NCBI RefSeq assembly: GCF_001792815.1
Contig: NZ_CP017674.1
Location: forward strand, 558,001-622,000
Source: Microbacterium sp. BH-3-3-3
GTDB lineage: Bacteria; Actinomycetota; Actinomycetes; Actinomycetales; Microbacteriaceae
DNA length: 64,000 nt
Direction: 5' to 3'
Shown one piece after another: positions 55,102 to 63,986 of the stretch; the stretch's first letter is position 1, and the number at the start of each line of letters is the position of its first letter. A program made the translations under genes and the position numbers. Under the pieces are notes generated by a model that was not told the DNA's origin, ran no database searches, and worked only from the letters and a program-made list of their open reading frames with translations.

Positions 55102-56063
55102 GCGGCTCGGATCCTCGGGTCGACGACGGCGTACAGCACGTCGACGATCAGGTTGACGACGATGAACATGACGGCCACCAGCAGCACGGCCCCCTGGATG
55201 AGGGGGTAGTCGCGCGCCGCGACCGCGTCGTAGACCAGGCGGCCGAGGCCCGGCCAGGCGAAGACCACCTCGACGACGATCACCCCGCCGAGGATGGTGG
55301 CGAGCTGGATGCCGGCGATCGTCAGCACCGGCACCAGTGCTCCGCGCACGATGTGCCGCGAGACGACGATGCGGCGGGGCAGCCCCTTCGACACCGCGGT
55401 GCGCACGTATCCGGCCGACGCCACGTCGATGACGGCCGCGCGGATGTAGCGCGTCATGATGGCGCCCGCGACGAGGCCCACGGTGAGTCCGGGCAGCGCG
55501 ACCTGTCGCAGCCACCCCGCCGGGTCGTCGGTCAGGGCGACGTACCCGCTGGCGGGGAGCCATCCGAGGGTCACGGAGAAGAGGGAGATCAGCAGCATCC
55601 CGAGCCAGAAGTCGGGGATCGAGACGCCGAACTGGCTGCTCACCCGCACGATGACGTCACTCACGCGTCCCTCGCGGAGGGCGGAGTACACCCCGGCGGG
55701 GAGCGAGATGAGCAGGGCGACGACGAGCCCGACGACGGCGAGGGACACCGTGGCGGGCAGGCGCTGGAGGAGGGTCGTGGTGATCGGCTGACCGTTTCGG
55801 AAGCTGACGCCGAAGTCGCCGGTGACGGCGTGCAGGACGTACGAGACGAACTGCTCGGGCAGGGGGCGGTCGAGACCGGACGCCGTACGCAGCGCCTCGT
55901 ACGCCTCGGGGGTGTACCGGGTGCCCAGGGCCAGCCGCACCGGGTCACCGGGGACGAGGTGCACCAGGGCGAACACGACGATCAGCACACCGAGCAGCAC
56001 CACGGCCGACGACAGCACGCGCGTGCCGATGAATCGGAGCACCTGTGCGGGGGCGATCCTCAT
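55098..56063 (-). CDS. Peptide ABC transporter permease, DppB type
   Basis: Membrane component of 321 residues with about six membrane segments: VLSSAVVLLGVLIVVFALVHLVPGDPVRL at the N-terminus, FGVSFRNGQPI, IPDFWLGMLLISLFS, the EAA loop in AVSKGLPRRIVVSRHIVRGA and FAWPGLGRLVYDAVAARDYPLIQG near the end. AGGAGGGA lies before ATG. A strong hairpin separates it from the binding-protein gene upstream. Confidence 0.94.
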   Translation of the reverse strand: MRIAPAQVLRFIGTRVLSSAVVLLGVLIVVFALVHLVPGDPVRLALGTRYTPEAYEALRTASGLDRPLPEQFVSYVLHAVTGDFGVSFRNGQPITTTLLQRLPATVSLAVVGLVVALLISLPAGVYSALREGRVSDVIVRVSSQFGVSIPDFWLGMLLISLFSVTLGWLPASGYVALTDDPAGWLRQVALPGLTVGLVAGAIMTRYIRAAVIDVASAGYVRTAVSKGLPRRIVVSRHIVRGALVPVLTIAGIQLATILGGVIVVEVVFAWPGLGRLVYDAVAARDYPLIQGAVLLVAVMFIVVNLIVDVLYAVVDPRIRAA

Positions 56064-56082
56064 GGGTCCCTCCTCTGTTCGA

Positions 56083-56115
56083 GCCGTGGGGGCGCCGACC
56101 CGGCGCCCCCACGGC
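56083..56115 (-). terminator. Strong hairpin between binding-protein and permease genes
   Basis: Perfect 15-bp GC-rich stem with a three-base loop, five bases after the binding-protein stop. No T-run. Hairpins in this position commonly keep the binding-protein mRNA more abundant than that of the membrane parts. Confidence 0.7.
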
Positions 56116-56120
56116 GGGGA

Positions 56121-57650
56121 TCACTTGTCGAGGCTGGTGCCGGCGAAGCGGATCGCGCGGTCGGCCCGGGTCTCGTACCCCGTCACGGCCGGCGACCACA
56201 CCTGGGTCACCGAGGGGTTGTAGAGGTAGATGTAGCTGGCCTTGTCGGCGATGATCGTCGCAGCGTCCGCGTACAGCTTCTTGCGGGCGTCGGCGTCGGT
56301 CTCGACCCGACCGGCGTCGAGCAGGCGGTCGACGTCGGGGTCCGAGAACTTCTGCGCGTTGCTCGCACCGTCGGTGTGGTGCTGGGAGTAGTAGAAGTCG
56401 TCGGGGTCGATGTTGCCGAGCCACCCCATCATCAACATGTCGAAGTTGCCGGAGTTCTGCTCGTCGAGCCAGGTGGAGAAGTCGGGCTGACGGATCTGCA
56501 CCTGGATGCCGAGGGGTTCGAGGTTGGCGGCGATGATCTGGGCCGCGGTCACGGTCTCGGGGTAGTCGCTCGTGGCGAGCAGGTCGAGCGTCCCGCCGGT
56601 GTACCCGGCCTCGGCGAGCAGCTGCTTCGCCTTATCGACATCGGTGGAGTACTGGTCGTACTCCGTGTACCAGACGCTCTGCGTCGGGATGGCGAGCTGG
56701 TTCTTCTCGGCGGTGCCGTAGCTGACGGCCTGCACGATGGCATCCCGATCGATGGCGTACGCGATCGCCTGGCGGACGCGCACGTCGCTCCACGGCTGCT
56801 TGGCCTCGTTGAGCGCGAGGTACCAGTAGTCGCTGGAGGGGGTGAGGCCGAGGGTCACCGCACTGTCGCTCCCGAGCTGCTCGACCTGCTGGGCGGGCAC
56901 CACGTCGGTCCAGTCTATGTCGCCGGCCTTGAGCGAGGCGAGGGCGGTCGCCGGTTCCGAGATGAAGCGGTACTCCACGCCGCCCAGCGACGGTGCGCCA
57001 CCCCAGTAGTCGGGGTTGGCGGTGAGGGTGATGTGATCGCCGGCGGTGTAGTCGCTGAGCGAGAAGGGGCCGGTGCCGACGGGCGCGGTGGTGATGTCGC
57101 CCGATTCGACGTTGGCCTTCTCGACGATCGCCATGCCCTTGAAGCCGCCGAGGTTCGACAGCAGGTTCGGGGTGGGCTGGGTGACGGTGATGACGACGGT
57201 GGCGTCGTCGGGGGCGGCGACGTCGGCGACGGTGGCGAACTTCCACGCGTTGGAGAGCTCTTCGTCGATGATGCGGCGGTAGGAGTAGACGACGTCTTCG
57301 CTGGTGAAGGCGGAACCGTCGTGGAACGTGACGCCGTCCCGCAGGTGGAAGGTCCACGTGAGCTGGTCGTCGCTGGTCTCCCAGCTCTCGGCGAGCGCGG
57401 GCTGCATCTCGAGCGCCGCGTCGGGCGCGACGAGGGTGTCGTAGACGTTCTCGAGCACCTCGAACGCGAAGTACGACGTCGTCTTCTGCGGGTCGAGCTG
57501 GTCGGGCTCACCGCCGATCGCGGCGACGAGGGTCTGGCCGGAGGCGGTGCCGGAGTCGCCGAGGTCCACGCCCTGACCGGCCGAGCAGCCGGCGAGGGCG
57601 AGGGTCGCGGCGAGCGCGCCGGCGATGCCGAGTGTGATGCGCGTGTTCAT
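56121..57650 (-). CDS. Oligopeptide-binding lipoprotein of ABC transporter (SBP family 5)
   Basis: Extracytoplasmic receptor of 509 residues. Lipoprotein signal with lipobox LALAGCSAG (Cys about residue 22). The mature domain has GGEPDQLDPQKTTSYF, TWTFHLRDGVTFHDGSAFTSEDVVYSY (family 5 signature), FSLSDYTAGDHITLTANPDYWGG and VRQAIAYAIDRDAIV. Ligands could be di-/oligopeptides or other solutes carried by the Dpp/Opp class. First gene of the transporter operon; no good ribosome site precedes the ATG. Confidence 0.94.
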   Translation of the reverse strand: MNTRITLGIAGALAATLALAGCSAGQGVDLGDSGTASGQTLVAAIGGEPDQLDPQKTTSYFAFEVLENVYDTLVAPDAALEMQPALAESWETSDDQLTWTFHLRDGVTFHDGSAFTSEDVVYSYRRIIDEELSNAWKFATVADVAAPDDATVVITVTQPTPNLLSNLGGFKGMAIVEKANVESGDITTAPVGTGPFSLSDYTAGDHITLTANPDYWGGAPSLGGVEYRFISEPATALASLKAGDIDWTDVVPAQQVEQLGSDSAVTLGLTPSSDYWYLALNEAKQPWSDVRVRQAIAYAIDRDAIVQAVSYGTAEKNQLAIPTQSVWYTEYDQYSTDVDKAKQLLAEAGYTGGTLDLLATSDYPETVTAAQIIAANLEPLGIQVQIRQPDFSTWLDEQNSGNFDMLMMGWLGNIDPDDFYYSQHHTDGASNAQKFSDPDVDRLLDAGRVETDADARKKLYADAATIIADKASYIYLYNPSVTQVWSPAVTGYETRADRAIRFAGTSLDK

Positions 57651-57675
57651 GTGGATGCCAATCGGGTGAGCGAAT

Positions 57676-57691
57676 CATCATTTAGATGATG
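57676..57691. promoter_or_regulatory. Perfect palindrome in the divergent transporter/DUF1028 promoter region
   Basis: CATCAT-ttag-ATGATG, 16 bases, 26 bases upstream of the binding-protein start, in an AT-rich patch of a GC-rich region. It is a likely operator; the XRE-cupin regulator at the end of the operon is the first candidate to bind it. Confidence 0.5.
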
Positions 57692-57810
57692 TTTCGATCA
57701 GTATGTGCAAGCATGGGGACGGACACAAGCCCCGGCCGGCACCGAAACACGATCTTCACAAACCGCCGTCGTCCCCCCGGGCGCCCCTCGCCGACCCCTC
57801 GGGAGCATCC

Positions 57811-58440
57811 ATGACCTTCACCGTCCTCGGCCGCGACCCTCTGCGCGGGCGGATCGGCGCCGCCACCGCGAGCAGATCGCTCGCCGTCGGCGCCTCGGTG
57901 CTCGCGGTCGCCCCGGCGGTGGGCGTCGTGGCGAGTCAGGCGTGGACCAACCGCTCGTTGCGTGCGCTGCTGCTCGACGAGATGCGGGCGGGATCCGACG
58001 CGGCCGCGGCGGTCGCGCGCGTCCCCGACTGGGACGACGGGTCGCGCCTGCGGCAGGTCGCCGTGCTCGGCTGGGCCGGCGACGGTGCGGCGCGCTCCGG
58101 CGCCGACATCACCGCCTGGGCGGGCCACCGGGTGGGGCCGGATGCCGTCTTCGTCGGCAACCTGCTCGTCGGCGGCGAGGTGCTCGAGGCGATGGCCGAG
58201 ACCTGGACGGCGACGGCCGGAATCGATCTGGCGGACCGGCTGCTGGAGACGCTCGCCGCGGGCGACGGGGCCGGGGGCGATGCGCGGGGCCGCCAGAGCG
58301 CCGCACTGCTGGTGGCCTCCCGCACAGACACCCTGCTCGATCTGCGCGTCGACGACCACACCGACCCTGTTCCGGAGCTGGCGCGCCTCCGCCGCCTCGC
58401 GGGGCAGGATGCCGAGGCACCCGCCCGCGCCCGGTGGTGA
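57811..58440 (+). CDS. DUF1028 family protein (Ntn-hydrolase-like)
   Basis: The 209-residue product begins MTFTVLGRDPLRGRIGAATASRSLAVG and continues with VGVVASQAWTNRSLRALLLDEM, FVGNLLVGGEVLEAMAETW and the C-terminal LLVASRTDTLLDLRVDDHTDPVPEL, the DUF1028 pattern. The family has an Ntn-hydrolase-like fold and is often found beside peptide transporters, suggesting amide or peptide breakdown; activity is unproven. ATG at 57811 follows GGGAG with five bases; upstream in-frame codons are not conserved. It ends six bases from the end of the convergent protease gene. Confidence 0.85.
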   Translation: MTFTVLGRDPLRGRIGAATASRSLAVGASVLAVAPAVGVVASQAWTNRSLRALLLDEMRAGSDAAAAVARVPDWDDGSRLRQVAVLGWAGDGAARSGADITAWAGHRVGPDAVFVGNLLVGGEVLEAMAETWTATAGIDLADRLLETLAAGDGAGGDARGRQSAALLVASRTDTLLDLRVDDHTDPVPELARLRRLAGQDAEAPARARW

Positions 58441-58446
58441 GGGGCG

Positions 58447-60009
58447 CTACGGCGCGGTGTACTCGGTGGTGACCGTCTCGGTCGTCGACGCCGTCCCCGC
58501 CGGCATCCGCACCGTGCCCGTGACGCTCACGCTGTAGGTGCGACCGGATGCCACCTCGGTGAAGACGGTCGATCCGTGAAGACCCGCGACGACCACGGGA
58601 TAGGCGCGACCGGTCGAGGTGTCGGTCACCGTCACCGAGAAGGCGGTGGGCGTGCCGATGTCGTTGGTGGTCCAGGCCAAGGCGACACCCGCGGGGTCGG
58701 CGGTGGCCGTCAGCGCGGTGATGCGGGGAACAGCGGGGAGGGCGGCCAGCAGGTTCGGCGTCCCGGCCGGGAGATCGGCCACGTGGCCGGTCGCCGCCGC
58801 CGTCGTCAGCGCGGCCTGCACCTCGGCCGGGCCCCACGCGGGGTGCAGCTGACGCAGACGGGCCGCGAGGCCGGCGACGTGCGGCGTGGCCATCGACGTC
58901 CCGTCGAACACCGCAGTCGAGGAGTCGAGGTAGGTCGAGGTGATCCCCGAGCCGGGGGCGAGGATGTCGACGCACGGACCGTAGTTGCTGTACCACGCGA
59001 GGGTGCGGCTCGAGTCGATCGCCCCGACGGTCAGCAGATCGGGAGCGCCGGCGGGCGAGACGTTGCACGCGTCCTGCGTCTCGTTGCCGGCGGCGACGAC
59101 GATCACGAAGCCGAGCTCGATCCCGTCGTCGATGATGTCGTCGACGAAGGCGTTGCGCGGCAGACCGAGGCTCATGTTGATGACCGCGTTCGCCCCGTCG
59201 TGGTTGTCGTAGATCCAGAACATGGCGTACAGCAGGGCGAGGCCCGAGCCCTCTCGACCACAGCCGAGCACGCGAACGGGCACGATTCGCACGTCTTTGG
59301 CGACGCCGTATGTGGTGCTGCCGACCGTGCCCGCCACGTGGGTTCCGTGACCGTTGCAGTCCTCGGTGCCCCGACCGTCGTCGACCTCGCTGTGACCGTT
59401 GGCGGCGTCGACGCGTCCCCCGAAGTCGGGATGCGAGGACTGCACGCCGCTGTCGACGATGAACGCCGTGACGCCGGCTCCCGTGGAGTCGTACAGGTAG
59501 TGGTCGTCGGTGAGCGCGGCGGTGTTGTCGACGGCGTCCAGACCCCACGAGGGGGTGGGGGTTTGATCCGCGGATGCCGTGACGATCTCGTTGGGCAGGA
59601 AGCGGGCCTCGGGGATCACCGCGAGGATCGCCGGCACCTCGGTGGCGGGCACGGCGACGTAGACCGTGTCGCCGCGCGTGACGGGGCTCACCTCCGAGAC
59701 GTCCGGCAGGGCGCGAAGCTGGTCGTAGCGCGCGGTCGGCACGGCGACGAGGTCGTACGACAGCTCGATCCGCAGCCGCTCCTCTTCGGTGGCGTCCGCG
59801 GGGATGCCGATCGCCTCCGACCACGACGGGGTCGCCGCCGCGACCGCGGGCGCCGGCGGCGGCGAGGCCGCGGCCTCCGGTGTCGGGGGGACGGAGGGCC
59901 ACACACCGACCACGCCGGCGGTGGTCAGCAGGGCCCCGACGATGCCGACCGCCCACCAGCGACGAGCACCGGACGGGCGACGCCCGGGCGGGCGAGGAGT
60001 GGGGGTCAC
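58447..60009 (-). CDS. Secreted subtilisin-like serine protease (S8) with propeptide and C-terminal FN3-like domain
   Basis: Exported protease of 520 residues. A membrane/signal segment (about 17-40) is followed by an I9-like inhibitory propeptide (about 65-145). The S8 domain (about 160-420) has catalytic Asp in FIVDSGVQSSHPDF, His in NGHGTHVAGTV, oxyanion Asn in VAAGNETQD and Ser in DGTSMATPHVAGLAA. The C-terminal domain (about 430-520) has alternating beta pattern with ALAWTTNDIGTP and TYSVSVTGTV, like fibronectin type III. GTG at 60009 has GGAG six bases before it. It follows the repeat-protein gene by 23 bases, same operon. Confidence 0.93.
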   Translation of the reverse strand: MTPTPRPPGRRPSGARRWWAVGIVGALLTTAGVVGVWPSVPPTPEAAASPPPAPAVAAATPSWSEAIGIPADATEEERLRIELSYDLVAVPTARYDQLRALPDVSEVSPVTRGDTVYVAVPATEVPAILAVIPEARFLPNEIVTASADQTPTPSWGLDAVDNTAALTDDHYLYDSTGAGVTAFIVDSGVQSSHPDFGGRVDAANGHSEVDDGRGTEDCNGHGTHVAGTVGSTTYGVAKDVRIVPVRVLGCGREGSGLALLYAMFWIYDNHDGANAVINMSLGLPRNAFVDDIIDDGIELGFVIVVAAGNETQDACNVSPAGAPDLLTVGAIDSSRTLAWYSNYGPCVDILAPGSGITSTYLDSSTAVFDGTSMATPHVAGLAARLRQLHPAWGPAEVQAALTTAAATGHVADLPAGTPNLLAALPAVPRITALTATADPAGVALAWTTNDIGTPTAFSVTVTDTSTGRAYPVVVAGLHGSTVFTEVASGRTYSVSVTGTVRMPAGTASTTETVTTEYTAP

Positions 60010-60032
60010 GGGTTCTCCTTCGTGCGGACGGC

Positions 60033-61397
60033 TCAACATGAGGGCGCCACGGATGCGAGGGGGATGACGATCTGGGACGACCCCGACGCCGCAGGCGCGG
60101 GGTACCCGACCGCGGCCACGCCGGTGGCGACCACGCCGTCGCCGTCGCGGTGGATGCTCTCGCCGAGCAGGAACAGGTCGGCACCGATCGGGGTCGCACC
60201 GTTCGGGACGGCCGTGGCTTCGCGCACGGTGTTGCCCGACACCATGAACAGCGCCGGCGCCCCCGCCGCGGTGACGACGGGCAGCAGGCGCTCGCCGATG
60301 TACGACGGGTTCGGGGTGAGGGTCCCCCACGACGCGATTCCCGTGGCCACGACACCGGCGCCGTAGGGGCAGTCGCCGTCCCAACTCACCCGGTAGATCG
60401 AGCCGTCGGCGGCGAACAGGTCGCCGGCGACCGGCGTCGCGCCCGGCGGTGGTCCCGCGGGACCGCCGAACTCGAAGGCGGCGCGCGTCTCGTCGAGCGG
60501 GGTGCGCAGCAGTCGCGGCGTCCCGTCCAGGGCGCGGTAGGGCAGCTCGAACTGTCCGGTGCCGCCCGCGCCCTGCTCGTGCTCGAGCAGCTGGCCGTAG
60601 GCGGAGACATCGGTGGCGATCGCGACACCGGCGCGGTACACGGTCGTGCCCGCCAGGAACAGATCGGCCGCCACGGGCGTCGCCCCGGAGGGGACGCCGA
60701 CGACGGGGACGACCGTTCCGGCCTGCGTGTCGTAGACCGCGGCGGAGCCGTCTTCGAGGCGCAGGGGCAGCAGGAAGGCCCCGTTCTTCGCGGGCGCCTC
60801 GGCGAGGGCGCCTGCGGCTGCCACCTCGGCGTGCACGACGCCGACACCGGCGCGGTAGAGCGCGGCGTCGTGCAGGAAGAGGTCGTGGGCGAGGGGTACC
60901 GCCCCCGCGGGCACGAGCGAGACCGCCGACAGCGTCCCCGGCGTCGTCAGCAGCCGGCCGCTGAACGCGGTGAGGGTGGCCGAAGCACTCGTCGCGCCAC
61001 TCGCCGAGGCGGCGAGGGTGCCGGTCGCGCCGCTGCCCGGAACGTGGATGGTGCCGCACGGGGCGGTGCCGTCGGCGTCGGTGACGACGGTGGCCGTGAC
61101 GGCGGCCGCATCGAAGGTGTAACCGTCGGAGAGCTGGAGCACCACGCTCACCCCCGCCTGGGGGACGCCGCCCGTGGCCGCGTGGACGACGGCGTCGGTG
61201 ATGTCCTCGCACGGCACTCCCGCGTATGCGCCGGACGAGAACGACAACGTCACCCCCGACACCGCGAAGGCCGGGCTCGTGACCACGAGCGCGATCGCGG
61301 GAACCGCCCACGTGCCCGCCACCACCACGGCGCGCCGACTCGGGACGGCACCGGACAGATCGATCCGAGCCCGGGGGCCGTCGAGGTTGTGACGCAC
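60033..61397 (-). CDS. Secreted four-repeat protein of unknown function
   Basis: The 454-residue product is not recognised. The N-terminus has twin arginines in PSRRAVVVAG followed by a hydrophobic segment ending SPAFA, a possible Tat signal (about 18-45). Residues about 47-145 look like a bacterial Ig-like beta domain with Cys63 and Cys114. Four repeats of about 75 residues follow (about 163, 237, 317 and 398), each starting near PxGAxP then DLF, YR or HR, and GVVATG-like strands; the last is shortened. Cys343 and Cys454 may pair. GTG start with GGAAGGA six bases before it. It probably forms a surface structure, and its operon partner is the S8 protease. Confidence 0.75.
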   Translation of the reverse strand: MRHNLDGPRARIDLSGAVPSRRAVVVAGTWAVPAIALVVTSPAFAVSGVTLSFSSGAYAGVPCEDITDAVVHAATGGVPQAGVSVVLQLSDGYTFDAAAVTATVVTDADGTAPCGTIHVPGSGATGTLAASASGATSASATLTAFSGRLLTTPGTLSAVSLVPAGAVPLAHDLFLHDAALYRAGVGVVHAEVAAAGALAEAPAKNGAFLLPLRLEDGSAAVYDTQAGTVVPVVGVPSGATPVAADLFLAGTTVYRAGVAIATDVSAYGQLLEHEQGAGGTGQFELPYRALDGTPRLLRTPLDETRAAFEFGGPAGPPPGATPVAGDLFAADGSIYRVSWDGDCPYGAGVVATGIASWGTLTPNPSYIGERLLPVVTAAGAPALFMVSGNTVREATAVPNGATPIGADLFLLGESIHRDGDGVVATGVAAVGYPAPAASGSSQIVIPLASVAPSC

Positions 61398-61650
61398 CGG
61401 TCATCCTTCCCGTCGTCGGCCGCGGGGCGACCGGCGCCGTGGCACACGGCGTTCTCGCGACGATGCCCGGGGCGACGGGCGGCTCCCGCGGGCGGCCGGG
61501 AGGGCCGGAGCGGGTGAGCGGCCCCGCGGACGCGGCATCCGGCTGCCGTTCCCGACGCACGGTGCGCGCCCGAGACGGCAGGGCTCACCCGGAACATCAC
61601 CCGTCGTGGCGCGCGACCTCGCCGTTAAGGCGGCGCGGGCGGGGCGCCGG

Positions 61651-61656
61651 TAGACT
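61651..61656 (+). promoter_or_regulatory. Candidate leaderless -10 box of jetA
   Basis: TAGACT, seven bases, then the GTG start at 61664; nearly the same sequence precedes the PASTA kinase gene. Confidence 0.5.
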
Positions 61657-61663
61657 CGAGCCA

Positions 61664-63139
61664 GTGAGCAGCACCCGAACCGAAGCCGCGTACCTGCGCT
61701 CGGTGACGGCGTTCAAGAACCCCACGCTCGACCTGCTGCACGGGCGCTTCGCCCCCTTCGTCGTGGCCGTGCTCTCGGTGGTCTTCACCCCCGACCGCGC
61801 GGCGGTCACCGTCGCCGACGCGCACGTCGAGGTCGCCGAGGCCATCGACGAGCTGCGCGCGGCGGGCTACGACACCGACGACGACCGCCGCATCCCCGCG
61901 GGGTCGGCGCGCGAGATCTGTCGCGGCTGGGTGCGCGTGGGCTGGCTCGGTCTGCAGATCGAGGACGACGTCGAGGTGTACCGCCTCTCGGCGCACGCCG
62001 TGGGCGCTCTCGAGATCGCCGGTCGCGCCGGCGGCGGCCGCGCCCGTGTCTCCCGCTCGCGCGTGCGCACGCTTCTCGACGCGGTCGAGCGCCTCGCCCG
62101 CGACGCCGAGAGCGACCCCGCCCGACGCCGCGAGGCACTTCTCGAGGAGCGGGCGGCCCTCGATGCCGAGATCGCCGCGCTGGAGGAGGGCGTCGTCGAG
62201 CCCCTCGACGACGACCACCTGCTCGAAGAGGCCGAGAACGTCATCCACCTCGCGCGCGAGTTGCCCGCGGACTTCTCGCGCGTGGCGGAGTCGATCGCCG
62301 CGATGCAGCGCGACGTCGTCGCCGAGCTCCGCCGCGACGTGCGTCCCACCGGCGAGGTGCTGCGCGAGTATCTCGAGCGCGGGCGTCAGGTGATGCAGGC
62401 CACCCCCGAGGGTCGAGCCTTCCAGGGCGCGCTGCGTCTGATCGGCGACCCCGAGAACATCGACGACCTCACCGACCAGCTGCACGCCGTGCTCGCCCAG
62501 CCCTTCTCGCGGCTGATGACCCCCGACCAGCGGGCCGAGCTCGACGCCATCGCCCGGCGCGTCGAAGCGGGCGTGCAAGAGGTGCTCACCGCCCAGCGGC
62601 GGGCCTCGCACGTCATCACCGCGCAGGTGCGCACGCACGATCCCATCCGCGATCGCCAGGTCGACGACCTGCTGCGCGGCGTGATGGCGGGGCTCCACCG
62701 CTGGAGCCAGACCAAGACGCCCGGTCGCGTCGAGCCCGTGCGCACGCTCCCGCTCGCCGACATCGGGCACCTGCGCCAGTCGCTCAGCGACGTGCGTCCG
62801 GCCGGGGCGCCGGCGCCGTTGGCATCGGCAGACGTCGAGGCCGAGTTCGTCGACGCCGACACCCGCGCCTGGGGCGGCCCGCACTACGCCGAGCTCGAGG
62901 CGTACGTCGCCACGCTCGGCGACGGCTTCGATCTGGCGACCGCCTTCTCGGGCGGCTCCGCCGACACCCGCCGCCCGGTCGATCTGGTCGGCCTGCTCGA
63001 GATCGTGCATCGCGGGGGGCTCACCGAGACCGACGACGTCTCGATCGTCGAGGCCGTACGCCCCGACGGCACCACCCGGCGCTTCGCCTTCGGGGCGGTC
63101 AGAGCGAACAGCTTGCGAGAAAGGGATGCCGATGACTGA
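61664..63139 (+). CDS. jetA: Wadjet anti-plasmid system protein JetA (DUF3375, MksF/MukF-like)
   Basis: Kleisin-like subunit of the SMC-type complex that recognises small circular DNA. The 491-residue product matches DUF3375: N-terminal winged-helix region with [35 protein letters not shown], then a long helical section (about 130-240) with [40 protein letters not shown], and [21 protein letters not shown]. The C-terminal half contains [22 protein letters not shown] and [18 protein letters not shown] at 61664 was chosen because upstream codons lie in promoter sequence. Its last bases overlap jetB. Confidence 0.88.
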   Translation: MSSTRTEAAYLRSVTAFKNPTLDLLHGRFAPFVVAVLSVVFTPDRAAVTVADAHVEVAEAIDELRAAGYDTDDDRRIPAGSAREICRGWVRVGWLGLQIEDDVEVYRLSAHAVGALEIAGRAGGGRARVSRSRVRTLLDAVERLARDAESDPARRREALLEERAALDAEIAALEEGVVEPLDDDHLLEEAENVIHLARELPADFSRVAESIAAMQRDVVAELRRDVRPTGEVLREYLERGRQVMQATPEGRAFQGALRLIGDPENIDDLTDQLHAVLAQPFSRLMTPDQRAELDAIARRVEAGVQEVLTAQRRASHVITAQVRTHDPIRDRQVDDLLRGVMAGLHRWSQTKTPGRVEPVRTLPLADIGHLRQSLSDVRPAGAPAPLASADVEAEFVDADTRAWGGPHYAELEAYVATLGDGFDLATAFSGGSADTRRPVDLVGLLEIVHRGGLTETDDVSIVEAVRPDGTTRRFAFGAVRANSLRERDADD

Positions 63140-63986
63140 CGAGGACGTGTTCGCACCCTCCCGCGCGCGCCACGGCGCCGACGCCCCCGCTTCCTCGACG
63201 ACGGCACCATCGCCGGATGCCGAGGTCTCCCCCGGCGGCACGGAGTCCTCCGCCTTCATCGCCCCGGTCGCGATGGAGAACGACCCCGACGCGCTGTTCC
63301 CGGGAGATCGCGGCATCCTGGACTCCGAGGTGCGGCGCGTGCTCGTGCGCATCCTGCAGCGCCGGTTCCTGAGCGCCGAGAACTCCCCCGCCGAGTGGAA
63401 GCTGCTGCTCGAGCACCAGCAGATGATCGAGTCGCGTCTGAACGATCTATTCGTGCGGCTCGTCGTCGACCACGCGCGGGGCGTCGCGTACAAGGAGCAG
63501 GTGCGCAGCGACGAGATCGACGTGCCCATCCTGCTGAAGGACGAGGCGTACTCGCGCGCCGAGACGCTCGTGCTCGTGTACCTGCGGACGGTGTTCCAGC
63601 GCGAGACGACCGCCGGCACCGCGTCGGCGCGCGTCGACGTCGAAGAGGTCGAGCAGACCGTGCTGACGTATTTCGCCGAGACCGACGGCACGCGCGCCAG
63701 TCAGCAGCGGGCCGTGCGCACCGCGATCGCGCGACTGGACCGCGAGGGCATCATCGAGGAGGAGTCCGAGGGGCGGTACCGCATCGGACCGCTCATCGAG
63801 GTCGTGCTCAGCGCCGAGACGCTTCGCGAACTGCAGCTCTGGTTGGACGAGCAGACCCAGGATGCCGGGAGCCCACGCGAGGGCGGCGTCGTGGCACCCG
63901 CTCTCGACGAGCAGACACAGGATGCCGAGGCTGCCGGTGACCGCGAGGTCGCGGCATCCGGAACGTTCGAGGGAGACCCCCGATGA
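63132..63986 (+). CDS. jetB: Wadjet system protein JetB (DUF4194, MksE/MukE-like)
   Basis: KITE-type subunit binding JetA and the SMC ATPase. The 284-residue product has an unusually long N-terminal extension rich in Ala/Ser/Pro/Asp (about 1-60), then the DUF4194 core (about 62-240): [76 protein letters not shown] and [15 protein letters not shown]. The C-terminal tail carries a duplicated [11 protein letters not shown] at 63132 has AAGGG upstream at good distance and overlaps the end of jetA; an ATG two codons earlier is possible. Confidence 0.87.
   Translation: MTDEDVFAPSRARHGADAPASSTTAPSPDAEVSPGGTESSAFIAPVAMENDPDALFPGDRGILDSEVRRVLVRILQRRFLSAENSPAEWKLLLEHQQMIESRLNDLFVRLVVDHARGVAYKEQVRSDEIDVPILLKDEAYSRAETLVLVYLRTVFQRETTAGTASARVDVEEVEQTVLTYFAETDGTRASQQRAVRTAIARLDREGIIEEESEGRYRIGPLIEVVLSAETLRELQLWLDEQTQDAGSPREGGVVAPALDEQTQDAEAAGDREVAASGTFEGDPR
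63846..63927. repeat. Duplicated segment in the 3' part of jetB
   Basis: 22-base near-identical copies at 63846-63867 and 63906-63927 (one mismatch), exactly 60 bases apart, both in frame and encoding DEQTQDA. Confidence 0.8.

Noticed and set aside
58447..61560. Single 1037-residue protease precursor
   Set aside because: Upstream of 60009 the frame is Arg/Gly-rich and antisense-like in character, and another frame there encodes the four-repeat protein with its own ribosome site.
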